This document shows, in pieces, positions 25,568 through 34,153 of a stretch of DNA of 64,000 nucleotides. Position 1 is the first letter of the stretch. Each line of letters starts with the position of its first letter. The notes under the pieces were generated by a model. It was not told where the DNA came from. It saw nothing but the letters and a program-made list of their open reading frames with translations, and did not search any database. A program made the translations under genes and the position numbers. Source of the DNA: Rhodopseudomonas sp. (GTDB lineage Bacteria > Pseudomonadota > Alphaproteobacteria > Rhizobiales > Xanthobacteraceae); contig NZ_JACABA010000002.1 in assembly GCF_013377015.1 (NCBI RefSeq), positions 1,021,691-1,085,690 of the forward strand, read 5' to 3'.

Positions 25568-27386
25568 TCTTCTTCACCTGATAATCTTGAGACTGGCCCG
25601 CTGGTGGCGACGGCGGATTGAGCGTCGCGATATTGTTCGGCCCCTGCTGCGGCGATGCCAGCGGCAATGTCACGGTCACGGTGGTTCCCTGGTCGATCCG
25701 ACTTTGCACGTTGATCTCACCGCCATGCAAGCCAACCAGGCTCTTCACGATCGACAGGCCGAGCCCGGTGCCTTCGTGGCGGCGCTGATAGGTCTTGCCG
25801 GCCTGGAAGAACGGATCGCCGAGCCGCTTCAGATCGTCCTCGGAAATGCCGACGCCGGTGTCGCTAACGCGCAGCGTCAGCCGCTGGCCGTCGACCGCGG
25901 CCGATACCGTGACGGTGCCGCCGCGCTCGCTGAACTTGATCGCGTTGGATACCAGATTCAGCACGATCTGCCGGAACGCGCGCGGATCGCCGTGGATCTG
26001 CGGCAGGTCTTCCGGCGCACGGGTTACCAGGTCGATGTCGTTGTCGCGCGCTTTCAGCGCCAGCAGATTGCAGCAGTTCAGCAGCGCCGGGCGCGGCGCA
26101 AACGGCTCGGGCGTGATCTCGAAATTGCCGGACTCCATCTTCGACATGTCGAGAATGCCGTTCACCACACTCAACAGATGCTGACCGGAATCGTTGATCA
26201 GCTGCGCGTACTCCTTGCGGCGCGCGGCGCCAATCATGAGCGCGTCTTCCTGTACGATCATTTCGGAAAAACCGATGATAGCGTTCAGCGGAGTGCGCAA
26301 TTCGTGGCTCATCGTGGCGAGGAAACGGCTCTTGGCGGCGTCGGCGCGCCCGGCCTCGGCACGCGCAAGCTCCAGCGCCTGTTCCTGATTCTTGCGGTCG
26401 GTGACGTCGCGCATCACCGCCACCACTTCGGTCTCGTCCGCGGCGGTTTTTCCGTTCGCCGTTTCCAGCGGCCGGCAACGCATTTCCAGCCAGATGAAAT
26501 CGACCGCCGCGCTGCGGCCGCGCTCGTCACGCGGCAGATCGCGCCGCACCCGGAATTCCACGCTGCGGGCTTCGCCACGCCCAGCGTCCGACAGCGCCGT
26601 CAGAAACGCCGGCCGGTCGGCCACGTGGACGCGGTCGAATAGGCCATGCCCGCTCAGCCGCGATGCAGTGGTGCCGAGCAGCGTTTCCACCGCGGGCGAA
26701 ATGAACTGCACCGCGCCGTTGCGGCTATGCCGGGAAATCACGTCGCTCATGTTGCGCGCCAACAGCCGATAGCGGTCTTCCTCGTCATAGAGCAGCGCGA
26801 CGCTGATACGGGCCAACGATTCCGCGCCGAAAGCAAGCCCCGCCGCGTACAACGTGGCCGAGGTGACACCGAACGCCATCAGCACGACGTTAGAGCCGGC
26901 GTTCGCCATCGACGGCGGCAGCATGTCGAAATGACCGATCGCGATCAGCGCGATCGCGCAACTCAGCGCCAGCGCCGAGGCGAACGCCACGACACGGCGC
27001 GATGCCGACAGCGCGGCCTCCAGCGGCACCACCACCAGCCAGACCGCCGCGAAGGATTCGATGCCGCCGGTGGTGATCGTCACCACCATGATCAGGCCCG
27101 CCAGCGCCAGCGACGACAGCACATGCGCGCTTTCATAGCGACCGGTCCGCGACAGGAAATACGACAGCAGGATCGGCGCGATCAGCCAGGCGAAGGCGGC
27201 AACCTCGAGCGCGGCGGGCGCGCCGCGCACCGCGAGATAGATCGGGAACGCGGCGAAGGCCGCAAGGCTTCCGAGCAGCCGCGGCGCGATGAAGGCGCGA
27301 TGCCGCGCGCTGGCCAGCGCATCGTACCGCGCCGACGGATGCAGCAACGCATCAAGACAATCGCTGATGATATTCGACACGGCCAC
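25560..27386 (-). CDS. Membrane PAS sensor histidine kinase
   Basis: 608 residues. N-terminal membrane region with five or six helices (residues 30-200), PAS domain (about 215-345), dimerisation and phospho-acceptor domain with H-box MSHELRTPLNAIIGFSEMI, and ATPase domain with N-box NLVSNAIKFSERGG, G1 DTGVGIS and G2 GTGLGLSIVKSL. The C-terminal tail is Pro/Gln-rich. H-box and layout resemble the PleC/DivJ-type cell-cycle kinases of the class, without proof of identity. No response regulator is adjacent. GTG start at 27386 with a weak ribosome site. A near-match CtrA-like box lies 76-90 bases upstream. Confidence 0.92.
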   Translation of the reverse strand: MAVSNIISDCLDALLHPSARYDALASARHRAFIAPRLLGSLAAFAAFPIYLAVRGAPAALEVAAFAWLIAPILLSYFLSRTGRYESAHVLSSLALAGLIMVVTITTGGIESFAAVWLVVVPLEAALSASRRVVAFASALALSCAIALIAIGHFDMLPPSMANAGSNVVLMAFGVTSATLYAAGLAFGAESLARISVALLYDEEDRYRLLARNMSDVISRHSRNGAVQFISPAVETLLGTTASRLSGHGLFDRVHVADRPAFLTALSDAGRGEARSVEFRVRRDLPRDERGRSAAVDFIWLEMRCRPLETANGKTAADETEVVAVMRDVTDRKNQEQALELARAEAGRADAAKSRFLATMSHELRTPLNAIIGFSEMIVQEDALMIGAARRKEYAQLINDSGQHLLSVVNGILDMSKMESGNFEITPEPFAPRPALLNCCNLLALKARDNDIDLVTRAPEDLPQIHGDPRAFRQIVLNLVSNAIKFSERGGTVTVSAAVDGQRLTLRVSDTGVGISEDDLKRLGDPFFQAGKTYQRRHEGTGLGLSIVKSLVGLHGGEINVQSRIDQGTTVTVTLPLASPQQGPNNIATLNPPSPPAGQSQDYQVKKSA

Positions 27387-27461
27387 TTCTTCTGCGCTCG
27401 CTCGTCAGATCTGACGGGACGGAACGCCCCCTTATTGTTGAGCCACCGTGTCAGAGCCGAA

Positions 27462-27476
27462 TTAAGCGAACGCTAA
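27462..27476. promoter_or_regulatory. Near-match CtrA-like box
   Basis: TTAAGCGAACGCTAA: TTAA-N7-CTAA, one mismatch from the perfect arrangement, 76 bases upstream of the histidine kinase start. Confidence 0.35.
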
Positions 27477-27558
27477 GGCGGGCGCGGGCTCTGGCGAACG
27501 GCGCGTGTTCCCGCCATTTTGGCGCTCCGCGGCGCCCGTATTCGATGCTGATGGTGAA

Positions 27559-27596
27559 CGTATCGTTTCGAAAAACCGTCACCGTATGGTTTCGAA
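27559..27596. repeat. Imperfect 14-base direct repeat
   Basis: CGTATCGTTTCGAA at 27559 and CGTATGGTTTCGAA at 27583, one mismatch, start to start 24 bases. It lies in the AT-rich part of the divergent promoter region. Possible regulator site. Confidence 0.4.
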
Positions 27597-27799
27597 TTGG
27601 TGGATGCGCCAATTGTTCGTTTCCAATTGCGCAAACAGCATCAATCGAAAATTTACGGCGAATCGCATCGATCGGATTTTCCGCATATTTTGTGCGAATT
27701 GAAAGGACCCCGCACACCCCGCGTTTATCGACGGCTGCTAAAACCCGACCGGATTGCGTGATCAATCGCAACGGGATGAAGGACGGACGGGGTCGCGAG

Positions 27800-28207
27800 A
27801 TGTTCTTTCTGCTTCGCATGGTGTTTTGGCTCGGGCTGGTGCTGGTCTTGCTACCGCGCGACAAGACGCCGGATTCCGAAAAACTTCCGCAACTCGGCGC
27901 GTCTGAGGCGGTGTCCGCCGCAACCGCGGCGGTGTCCGACATGAGCCAGTTCTGTAAACGCCAGCCCGCGGCCTGTGAGGTCGGCGGCCAGGCCGCCACC
28001 GTGATTGGTCATCGCGCCCAGGAAGGCGCGCGCAAATTGTACCAGATCATCACCGACAAGCGCTCGAGCGATCACACCGGCTCGATCGGCGGCGTCGACA
28101 ATGTCGATGAATCGCTGATGGGCATCGCGCCGCGCGACACGCTGCTGCCGGACGATTTGCAGGCGCAATGGCGCTTGCCGGAGCCGGATCCCAAGGCAGT
28201 CAACTAG
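27800..28207 (+). CDS. DUF5330 protein
   Basis: 135 residues. Begins MFFLLRMVFWLGLVLVLLP, a membrane helix typical of the DUF5330 family, followed by a polar region with two cysteines (FCKRQPAACEVG) and the GARKLYQIITDK stretch. Probably inner-membrane anchored with a periplasmic tail. The start at 27800 is chosen to match the family N-terminus; an ATG at 27776 is possible. It is divergent from the histidine kinase gene and 118 bases before sufE. Function unknown. Confidence 0.8.
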   Translation: MFFLLRMVFWLGLVLVLLPRDKTPDSEKLPQLGASEAVSAATAAVSDMSQFCKRQPAACEVGGQAATVIGHRAQEGARKLYQIITDKRSSDHTGSIGGVDNVDESLMGIAPRDTLLPDDLQAQWRLPEPDPKAVN

Positions 28208-28324
28208 CGCGGCGGGTTTCGCGCCAATCGCCCAATTTCTTCGCTTTCGAGCGGGCGCGATCCCATATATCTGTCTGAACTGGTTCCGCCCTGCGGGAAC
28301 ACCTCGGAACAGATACGGGTCACG

Positions 28325-28753
28325 ATGACGATTGACGAGATCAGGGACAATTTCGCGCTGCTGGAGGACTGGGACGATCGCTACCGCTATGTGATCGAAC
28401 TCGGACGTACGCTCGATCCGATGCCGGAGGGCGAGCATTCCGCCGCCAACAAGGTGCAGGGCTGCGCGAGCCAGGTTTGGCTGTCGCGCCAGTTGACGCG
28501 GAACGACAAGGGCGAGCCGGTGCTGAGCTATCTCGGCGATAGCGACGCGCATATCGTGCGCGGCCTGATCGCGATCCTGCTGACGCTGTGCTCGGGCCGC
28601 ACGCCGACCGAAATCCTCGCCACCGAACCCGCCGCGGTGTTCGACGAACTCGGATTCCGCGAACATCTGACGCCGCAGCGCTCCAATGGATTGCGCTCGA
28701 TGGTCGAGCGGATTCGCAACGACGCCCGCGAAACACTCGCCGCCTCGACCTGA
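28325..28753 (+). CDS. sufE: SufE sulfur acceptor protein
   Basis: 142 residues, cytosolic. Accepts sulfur from the cysteine desulfurase SufS during iron-sulfur cluster assembly. The active-site cysteine is C47 in KVQGCASQVW, in the usual context, followed by the HIVRGLIAILLTLCSGRTPTEI segment. The length is normal for the family. It stands alone; other suf genes are not in the window. ATG at 28325. The next gene converges 7 bases after the stop. Confidence 0.93.
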   Translation: MTIDEIRDNFALLEDWDDRYRYVIELGRTLDPMPEGEHSAANKVQGCASQVWLSRQLTRNDKGEPVLSYLGDSDAHIVRGLIAILLTLCSGRTPTEILATEPAAVFDELGFREHLTPQRSNGLRSMVERIRNDARETLAAST

Positions 28754-28760
28754 TGGTCGA

Positions 28761-29384
28761 CTAACCGTCGGTCGAGCAGGCGTCGCCGGCCAGCCAAGTG
28801 CGAATTCGCGCGCTGCCTTCGCCGCCGTGTTGGTCGATACCGTAGTGTCGCGCCAGCCGGTCGAGCGCCAGTTGCAGCACGATCTTGCCCGACCGCGCCG
28901 GCCAGCCGCGTTCGCGCTCGACATCTTCAAGACCGCGCAGGAAGCAGCAGACGTCCATCAGGATTCCGGAAAATTCCGGACCGCAGGCTTCGAGCGCCAG
29001 CTGCACGCGCTGGCGCGAGGCCACGACCCAATCGGTCATCTCACCGGCGCCGGCACCACTGCCGGCGCGCCCGATCGGTGCGCCCCAGTTCGATGTCACG
29101 CGCGGCGACAGATTGCCGCGGGTGAAATCGGCGCGCAGTCGTTCGCCGGCGACGAACTGGTTCGGACTGATCAGGCTGCGCCCGTCACGACCCTTGCGAC
29201 GCGCAAGCCACGCCAGCGGACTTTCGCTATCGTTGACGGTGACCCTGGCGACGCCGTCCGCGGTCATGATCTCACGCGTGGCGAGATCGAGATGCTGCGC
29301 GCGAAAGCCATCGATGTCTTCGGTCGGGCCGGCCTTCGCACCGCGCGGTGCGGCTGCTTCGGCACCGCGATCCCGGCGCTTCAT
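28761..29384 (-). CDS. DUF6456 protein
   Basis: 207 residues, soluble. The C-terminal half carries the DUF6456 block (TDWVVASRQRVQLALEACGP; LMDVCCFLRGLEDVERERGW; KIVLQLALDRLARHYG). The N-terminus is basic and Ala-rich. Its start overlaps the stop of the upstream DnaA-like gene (ATGA at 29384-29381), so the two are translationally coupled. The gene pair suggests DNA binding or regulation; the biochemical role is unknown. Confidence 0.82.
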   Translation of the reverse strand: MKRRDRGAEAAAPRGAKAGPTEDIDGFRAQHLDLATREIMTADGVARVTVNDSESPLAWLARRKGRDGRSLISPNQFVAGERLRADFTRGNLSPRVTSNWGAPIGRAGSGAGAGEMTDWVVASRQRVQLALEACGPEFSGILMDVCCFLRGLEDVERERGWPARSGKIVLQLALDRLARHYGIDQHGGEGSARIRTWLAGDACSTDG

Positions 29385-29761
29385 CGCTCGGCCTCCCGCG
29401 AACCTGTCACATCGGCGCGGCACACCCGTTCCAGCGTGGCCAGCCGGCAATCGAGCCAGATATCGTCGCGACCATCCTCGACGACCCGGCAGGCATGGGC
29501 AACGGTGGTGCGGTCGCGCCCGAAGCAGCGGCCAATCATCTCGAAGCTCAGCGCGAAGCCGACATGCGCGAGATACATCGCGACCTGCCGGGCGAACGCC
29601 ACCCGCGGCGAGCCCCTGGTGGCGGCGGTCAAGGCGACCGCGTCGAGATTGAAATCGGCCGCGACGCAGCTGGCCACGAATTGGCAGATCACCTCCGGCG
29701 AGGCCGGCAGACTGGGAGGCGGTTCGGAACGCGGATCGGTGAAGCGAGCGGGCTGGAACAT
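29381..29761 (-). CDS. Stand-alone DnaA domain IV-like DNA-binding protein
   Basis: 126 residues. The core VAFARQVAMYLAHVGFALSF then EMIGRCFGRDRTTVAHACRV closely follows the DNA-binding domain IV of the replication initiator DnaA (RQIAMYL...IGRAFGGRDHTTVLHAC), with one glycine missing and His replaced by Arg in the DNA-contacting motif. No ATPase domain is present. It could recognise DnaA boxes or a related site and so act as a regulator. ATG at 29761 with AGAAAGG 8 bases upstream. A long palindrome lies 13 bases before the start. Operon with the DUF6456 gene. Confidence 0.85.
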   Translation of the reverse strand: MFQPARFTDPRSEPPPSLPASPEVICQFVASCVAADFNLDAVALTAATRGSPRVAFARQVAMYLAHVGFALSFEMIGRCFGRDRTTVAHACRVVEDGRDDIWLDCRLATLERVCRADVTGSREAER

Positions 29762-29773
29762 GGGGACGCCTTT

Positions 29774-29798
29774 CTAGGAATATTTTCACATATCCTAG
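29774..29798. promoter_or_regulatory. Long palindrome before the DnaA-like gene
   Basis: Arms CTAGGAATAT (29774-29783) and ATATCCTAG (29790-29798) around TTTCAC; the outer six bases pair perfectly. It is placed where a repressor would overlap the promoter or leader of the DnaA-like gene. Candidate autoregulatory operator. Confidence 0.5.
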
Positions 29799-29882
29799 TC
29801 GGCATTCCAACCCCGGGGATAAGCATCCGCCGAATTATTTCGCGATCCGCCGGTCGGAACGATGGCGGGGGCGATGGCGGAA

Positions 29883-30296
29883 TTATTTGCGCCGACGCCG
29901 CTGCTGTCCGAGGCCCATCTTCTTCGCGAGATTCGAGCGAGCCACCGCATAATTCGGGGCCACCATCGGGTAGTCCGCCGGCAGGCCCCATTTCTCACGG
30001 TATTGTTCCGGGGTCATCTTGTACTGCGTCCGCAGGTGCCGTTTGAGCGATTTGAAGCGCTTGCCGTCCTCGAGACAGACCAGATATTCCGGGGTCATCG
30101 ACTTCTTTAAAGGCACCGCCGGTTTGATCGGCTCCACGGCGGGCTCGACGCGTCCGCTCGATACCCGCAGCAATGCGCCATGAACCTGGCCAATCAGAGC
30201 CGATAATTCAGCGGCCGGAACAGGATTGTTGCTGACATAGGCGGAAACAATATTGGCAGTCAGTTCGATGAAGCTCTTGCTCGAAACATCACTCAT
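29883..30296 (-). CDS. mucR: MucR/Ros family transcriptional regulator
   Basis: 137 residues. N-terminal helical oligomerisation part ([20 protein letters not shown]) and C-terminal Ros/MucR fold ([20 protein letters not shown], then [20 protein letters not shown]). Of the four Ros zinc ligands only C74 and H87 are kept; D77 and Q91 replace the second Cys and second His, as in the zinc-poor subgroup known from rhizobia. MucR proteins silence AT-rich promoters and control surface polysaccharide, motility and cell-cycle genes. The ATG at 30296 is used; an in-frame TTG at 30299 adds nothing. Confidence 0.9.
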   Translation of the reverse strand: MSDVSSKSFIELTANIVSAYVSNNPVPAAELSALIGQVHGALLRVSSGRVEPAVEPIKPAVPLKKSMTPEYLVCLEDGKRFKSLKRHLRTQYKMTPEQYREKWGLPADYPMVAPNYAVARSNLAKKMGLGQQRRRRK

Positions 30297-30475
30297 CAAA
30301 TTTGTCTTTCGAAAAGCCGGCTGGCCTGCGATCTGGATCGGCTGCGCGCTGCACCGATCGAAACCTTTTTGTTACTAGGCAATTTTGGGTTGATCGCGGC
30401 CGAACGACTTCATCGACCCTGCGAATACGTGCATCATTTCAAAATATACAGTCACAGCAAAGCTAGACCAAAAGC

Positions 30476-31354
30476 CTAGGGGCGCTGGTCGAGGTGCGAG
30501 CGCAATTCGTCGATCGACGCGAACCGCATCATACCTTCCGGCATCTGCGCTTCGATCGAGCCATCAGAATATAGCGAATAGGCCATGCCATCGACCACAC
30601 CGGACTTCAGGACGGTGACCTGCGCGGCGTTCTCGGCCGGAGCCGGCTCGGGCACGGCGACCGCGTCGGTCGCGACAGCGGCGGCCGGCGCGGGTCGGCT
30701 GCGCCGCGTCGCAAGGTCGCTACGCCCCCGCTCGGTTTCCGGCCAGGCCTCTTCGAATGTGCGCGGCGGCGGCTCGGCCGCCGCGGCGGTCGCGGGCGCG
30801 CCATCGATCGCGGCTTGAGCTTTGTCCGCGCGCTCCCGTTCCTTGCGCGACGATGATGAGAACAGCAGGTTGCGCCGAGGCTTGGCGACCGGTTCCGGAG
30901 CCTGATCGGCCGGTGGCGCCACGCCGCGCTGGCGGGCGCGGTCGCGCGCCTCCTCCTGCCAGGGGGCCAGCGTCGATTCGGCGCCCGGCGACGTCGGCAA
31001 AGAGGGCTGGACGTCGATCGAAGGCTCAGCCGCCGAATGATCGCGCGGAAACGGGAAGCCGTCATTGCCGGCCGCCGGCTCTACCTTGTCGTCGGCTTCC
31101 AGCGCGGCAAGCCGCGGCTGGGTCGGCATCCGGGCCGCCGGGATCGGCACGCCTGCGGCAAGCACGTCTGTGATCGACTTCAACTCGCGCAGCACAGCGC
31201 TGAGCCCAAGCAGGATGGCGCCGGTCCCGGCTGCAATCACGCCCGACATGATCAACGTGTTGCCGAAACTGAATTCCTTGACCGGAACGCCAAAGGCGAT
31301 TGCCACAAAGCCAGCCAACAGAAGGGCAATTCCCGCCAGCAACAGCACTATCAT
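30476..31354 (-). CDS. Membrane-anchored hypothetical protein
   Basis: 292 residues. Two N-terminal membrane helices (MIVLLLAGIALLLAGFVAIAFGV; TLIMSGVIAAGTGAILLGLS), a long disordered Pro/Ala/Glu-rich middle, and a short conserved-looking C-terminal domain (VVDGMAYSLYSDGSIEAQMP, then RFASIDELRSHLDQRP). Ser/Arg-rich SSSSRKERERADK in the middle. The start at 31354 has GGAG 7 bases upstream; a start at 31576 lacks support. An inverted repeat sits just upstream. No known function; probably conserved among relatives because the two ends look constrained. Confidence 0.75.
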   Translation of the reverse strand: MIVLLLAGIALLLAGFVAIAFGVPVKEFSFGNTLIMSGVIAAGTGAILLGLSAVLRELKSITDVLAAGVPIPAARMPTQPRLAALEADDKVEPAAGNDGFPFPRDHSAAEPSIDVQPSLPTSPGAESTLAPWQEEARDRARQRGVAPPADQAPEPVAKPRRNLLFSSSSRKERERADKAQAAIDGAPATAAAAEPPPRTFEEAWPETERGRSDLATRRSRPAPAAAVATDAVAVPEPAPAENAAQVTVLKSGVVDGMAYSLYSDGSIEAQMPEGMMRFASIDELRSHLDQRP

Positions 31355-31703
31355 TCTCAGCTCCAATCCCCCGCAGCTCTGGAGCTGCGGCCGCCTCCGC
31401 CACGATAACGTCATAATGTGCGGATCGGCAATTGCCGTCGCAGATTGCAAACAACTTGTTCGGACAGAGTTCGGCCCCCGCCGCCGGATTGGCGGGACGA
31501 CTCTCCGGGCCCGACGGTATTCGCAATTGCAGCATCTGGCCACGCTGCGCCCGGGCCGTTCAGGCGGCTTGGCCATGCCCGCGCCACGCCGTTACGACGG
31601 CCCCGACTCAACATGACAGCCCCGCGGGCCAACGGCTTGCTGCGAGGCAGTCGCAGGATTAAGCTGCGGTCCGAAAATAATAACCAGCAACGGGGAAACG
31701 ACC
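31355..31703. other. Divergent promoter region
   Basis: 349 bases between the membrane protein (minus) and the aldolase-like gene (plus). Apart from the inverted repeat at 31371-31390 I see no operator or hairpin. A GGGGAAACGACC ribosome site precedes the aldolase-like start. Confidence 0.45.
31371..31390. promoter_or_regulatory. Inverted repeat in the leader of the membrane protein gene
   Basis: CCGCAGCTC-TG-GAGCTGCGG: two 9-base perfect arms with a two-base centre, 17-36 bases before the start codon. Could be an operator or an mRNA hairpin near the ribosome site. Confidence 0.4.
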
Positions 31704-32483
31704 ATGTCGCCAGCGGAAGCTCGCCTGAAGGAAGTGCCGTCGGAGATGACGGATGCCGAATGGAGCCAGCGGGTCAATCTCGCCGCGTGCTATCGGCTTG
31801 TCGCCCATTACGGCTGGGACGATCTGGTCGACACCCACATTTCCGCCCGCGTCCCCGGACCGGACCATCACTTCCTGATCAACCCCTACGGGTTGATGTT
31901 TGACGAGATTACCGCCTCAAGCCTGGTCAAGGTCGATCTCGACGGCAATCAGCTGACGCAGAGCGAGTACAAGATCAACCCCGCTGGTTTCACTATCCAC
32001 TCGGCAATCCACGAAGTCCGCGAAGACGCCGGCTGCGTGATGCATCTGCACACTCCGGACGGCACCGCGGTGGCGAGCTGCCTGGAAGGGCTGCTGCCGC
32101 TGAACCAGACCGCGCATTTCGTCACCGGTGACCTCGCCTATCACGACTACGAGGGCGTCGCGCTCGATCACGACGAACGGCCGCGACTGCAGCGCGATCT
32201 CGGCAGCCACAACCACATGCTGTTGCGCAATCACGGCACCCTGACGGTCGGCCGCTCGGTCGCCTCGGCGTTCGAGCGGATGTATCATCTGGAACGCTCC
32301 TGCACGATGCAGGTACGGACCCGGATGCTGGGCCCGAGCGCTTATCCGATCGAGAAGATGGTGGTCGACAAGAACCACAATCTGATCGCCAATCAGGACG
32401 CGATGGAGCTGCGCTCGACCAAGCTGGTGTGGCCGCCGTTGCTGCGCAAGCTGGACCGGATCGACCCGAGCTATCGCAATTGA
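31704..32483 (+). CDS. Class II aldolase/adducin family protein
   Basis: 259 residues, cytosolic. Contains the family's metal-site features: MHLHTPDG (first two His), NHMLLRNHGTLTVGRSV (third His) and the acidic residue in TIHSAIHEVRED. Members include fuculose-phosphate aldolase and ribulose-phosphate epimerases as well as adducin-like proteins without known reaction, so the substrate is open. The first residues (MSPAEARLKEVPSEMTDAEW) precede the domain. GGGGAAACGACC before the ATG. Monocistronic, followed by a strong terminator. Confidence 0.87.
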   Translation: MSPAEARLKEVPSEMTDAEWSQRVNLAACYRLVAHYGWDDLVDTHISARVPGPDHHFLINPYGLMFDEITASSLVKVDLDGNQLTQSEYKINPAGFTIHSAIHEVREDAGCVMHLHTPDGTAVASCLEGLLPLNQTAHFVTGDLAYHDYEGVALDHDERPRLQRDLGSHNHMLLRNHGTLTVGRSVASAFERMYHLERSCTMQVRTRMLGPSAYPIEKMVVDKNHNLIANQDAMELRSTKLVWPPLLRKLDRIDPSYRN

Positions 32484-32536
32484 ACCGCTCGCGGATTTGA
32501 TGTAGCTTTACCCTATATACCTCTGCACGCCGATTC

Positions 32537-32566
32537 AAAACGCCGCCCAATTCCGGGCGGCGTTTT
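32537..32566. terminator. Bidirectional rho-independent terminator
   Basis: AAAACGCCGCCC-AATTCC-GGGCGGCGTTTT: perfect 12-base arms with A-run before and T-run after, so it works on both strands. It ends the aldolase-like gene 53 bases after its stop codon. Confidence 0.9.
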
Positions 32567-32706
32567 CGTGAGCGGATCGATCAGTCGCGGCCGTGACCGC
32601 TATGACAAGTAGCGGACAGAGACCAATGCGGTGATCTTGCTCCAACATAAATTTAACTAACGTGACCACAAGGTGCACATGATTCGCAGCAACCTTGTGA
32701 GGTCCG

Positions 32707-34110
32707 ATGTCTATTCTAGCTTCTGCAAGCAGGGTCCTCAGTGGGCGCTCCGAGGGAAAATCGGCCAGCGAGGCGCTTCTGGCAAGCGAACTCGCAGGTC
32801 TCCAGGCGCGGGACGAAGCCCTGATGGCCTGTATTGACAAAATCCTGGAAGGCCAACTCGATATCGAACCGCCCTCGGCGAACGATCCGATGTCCCGCGC
32901 CATCGGAAAATTGCAGCAAAGGCTCGCAGCGAGTCTGTCGCGCGATCTCGACCGCATGGTCAAACTGAGCATCCAGGGCAGCGAGAATGCGATGTCGGCC
33001 GCCTCCATGCTGTCGTCGTCGCGCGACATCGATGGCCGTACCCAGACGCTGGCGACCGCGAGCGAGGAGCTTGTGGCCTCGATCGGTCAGATCCGCGCCA
33101 CCGCCCAGGCGGCCGCGATGGGGGCAGCGGAGATGCGGGCCAGCGCCGAGCGCGGCATGTCGACTGCCAGTTCGGCATCCCAGGCAATGGGACGCGTCAG
33201 CAGCACCGCCGAACTGGCTTCGCAACGAATTACCGCGCTGAGCGAGGCGTCCGAGGCGATTGGAACAATTGTCAGTTCGATCGATGCGATCGCAAAGCAG
33301 ACCAACCTGCTGGCCCTGAATGCCACAATTGAAGCGGCCCGGGCCGGCGAAGCCGGCAAAGGGTTTGCGGTCGTCGCCACCGAGGTGAAGAGTCTGTCGC
33401 AACAAACCAGCAGCGCAACCGTGGATATTCGCGCGCGGATCGACCGGTTGCGAGACGATATCGGAACCATCGTGACGGCCATGTCCGACTGTACCAATGC
33501 GGCGAACGAGAGCCGTGAGGTCGTCACCTCGCTCGGCGGCGCGATGGCGGGCGTGGGCGAACAGGTCTCCGGGGTCACTAACGGGATGTCGGAAATCGCC
33601 TCGATCCTGAACCAGCAGACCGAGGCATCCCGCGAGATCGCCGGCGGTATTCTGTCGATCGCCACGATGACCAAGAGAAGCGTCGAACAGGTCAACGAGA
33701 TTTCAAACCAGCTCGACGTCGCCCATGCCCTGGTCGACGAAGAGCTTCAGGAACTGTCCCATTCGAGCTTCGCCAACAAGATCACGCGCCTGGCCAAGGC
33801 TGATCACGTGATCTGGAAAAAGCGCCTTTGCGATATGGCCGTTGGACGCACCAAGCTGAATGCGGACGAACTCACCGACCATCATTCCTGCCGGCTCGGC
33901 AAATGGTACTACGGCGATGCCTCACTGGAGTCCCGCAATCATCGGGCTTTCCAGGCGCTCGAAAAACCACACGCGCTGGTTCATCAGCACGGCAAGCAGG
34001 CCGCGAAAATGTTCCAGGCGGGCGATCTTCAGGGCGCCATCGCCGAGATCCAACACGTGGATGTCGCTTCGAAAGAAGTGCTGCGGCTGCTCGACGACCT
34101 GAGCAAATAG
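32707..34110 (+). CDS. Soluble chemoreceptor with zinc-binding CZB domain
   Basis: 467 residues, no membrane helix, so a cytoplasmic chemoreceptor. The N-terminal part (about 1-130) has no recognised sensor; the signalling domain has the invariant tip [20 protein letters not shown]. The C-terminal CZB domain (about 355-460) has all four zinc ligands: H367, C395 ([12 protein letters not shown]), H422 and H426. CZB domains sense oxidants such as hypochlorite, or zinc, through the Cys. No chemotaxis partner genes are adjacent. ATG at 32707. Confidence 0.93.
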   Translation: MSILASASRVLSGRSEGKSASEALLASELAGLQARDEALMACIDKILEGQLDIEPPSANDPMSRAIGKLQQRLAASLSRDLDRMVKLSIQGSENAMSAASMLSSSRDIDGRTQTLATASEELVASIGQIRATAQAAAMGAAEMRASAERGMSTASSASQAMGRVSSTAELASQRITALSEASEAIGTIVSSIDAIAKQTNLLALNATIEAARAGEAGKGFAVVATEVKSLSQQTSSATVDIRARIDRLRDDIGTIVTAMSDCTNAANESREVVTSLGGAMAGVGEQVSGVTNGMSEIASILNQQTEASREIAGGILSIATMTKRSVEQVNEISNQLDVAHALVDEELQELSHSSFANKITRLAKADHVIWKKRLCDMAVGRTKLNADELTDHHSCRLGKWYYGDASLESRNHRAFQALEKPHALVHQHGKQAAKMFQAGDLQGAIAEIQHVDVASKEVLRLLDDLSK

Positions 34111-34153
34111 AACTGTCCGCTGGCCACCGGTAGCGGCCGATCGTGCCGCCCGG

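Larger units (their letters stand above)
27387..27799. other. 413-base divergent promoter region
   Basis: Between the kinase gene (minus) and DUF5330 gene (plus). It has an AT-rich middle, a near-match CtrA-like box (27462-27476) and a 14-base direct repeat with 24-base period (27559-27596). No convincing gene; an open frame from 27545 is only the upstream extension of the DUF5330 frame. Confidence 0.5.

Noticed and set aside
27545-27799. Upstream extension of the DUF5330 frame
   Set aside because: Family members begin at MFFLLRM; the extra part lies in AT-rich promoter DNA.
28761-29810. Single 349-codon frame covering the DUF6456 and DnaA-like region
   Set aside because: The first 140 codons are the out-of-frame shadow of the DnaA-like gene; the real start overlaps that gene's stop at 29384.
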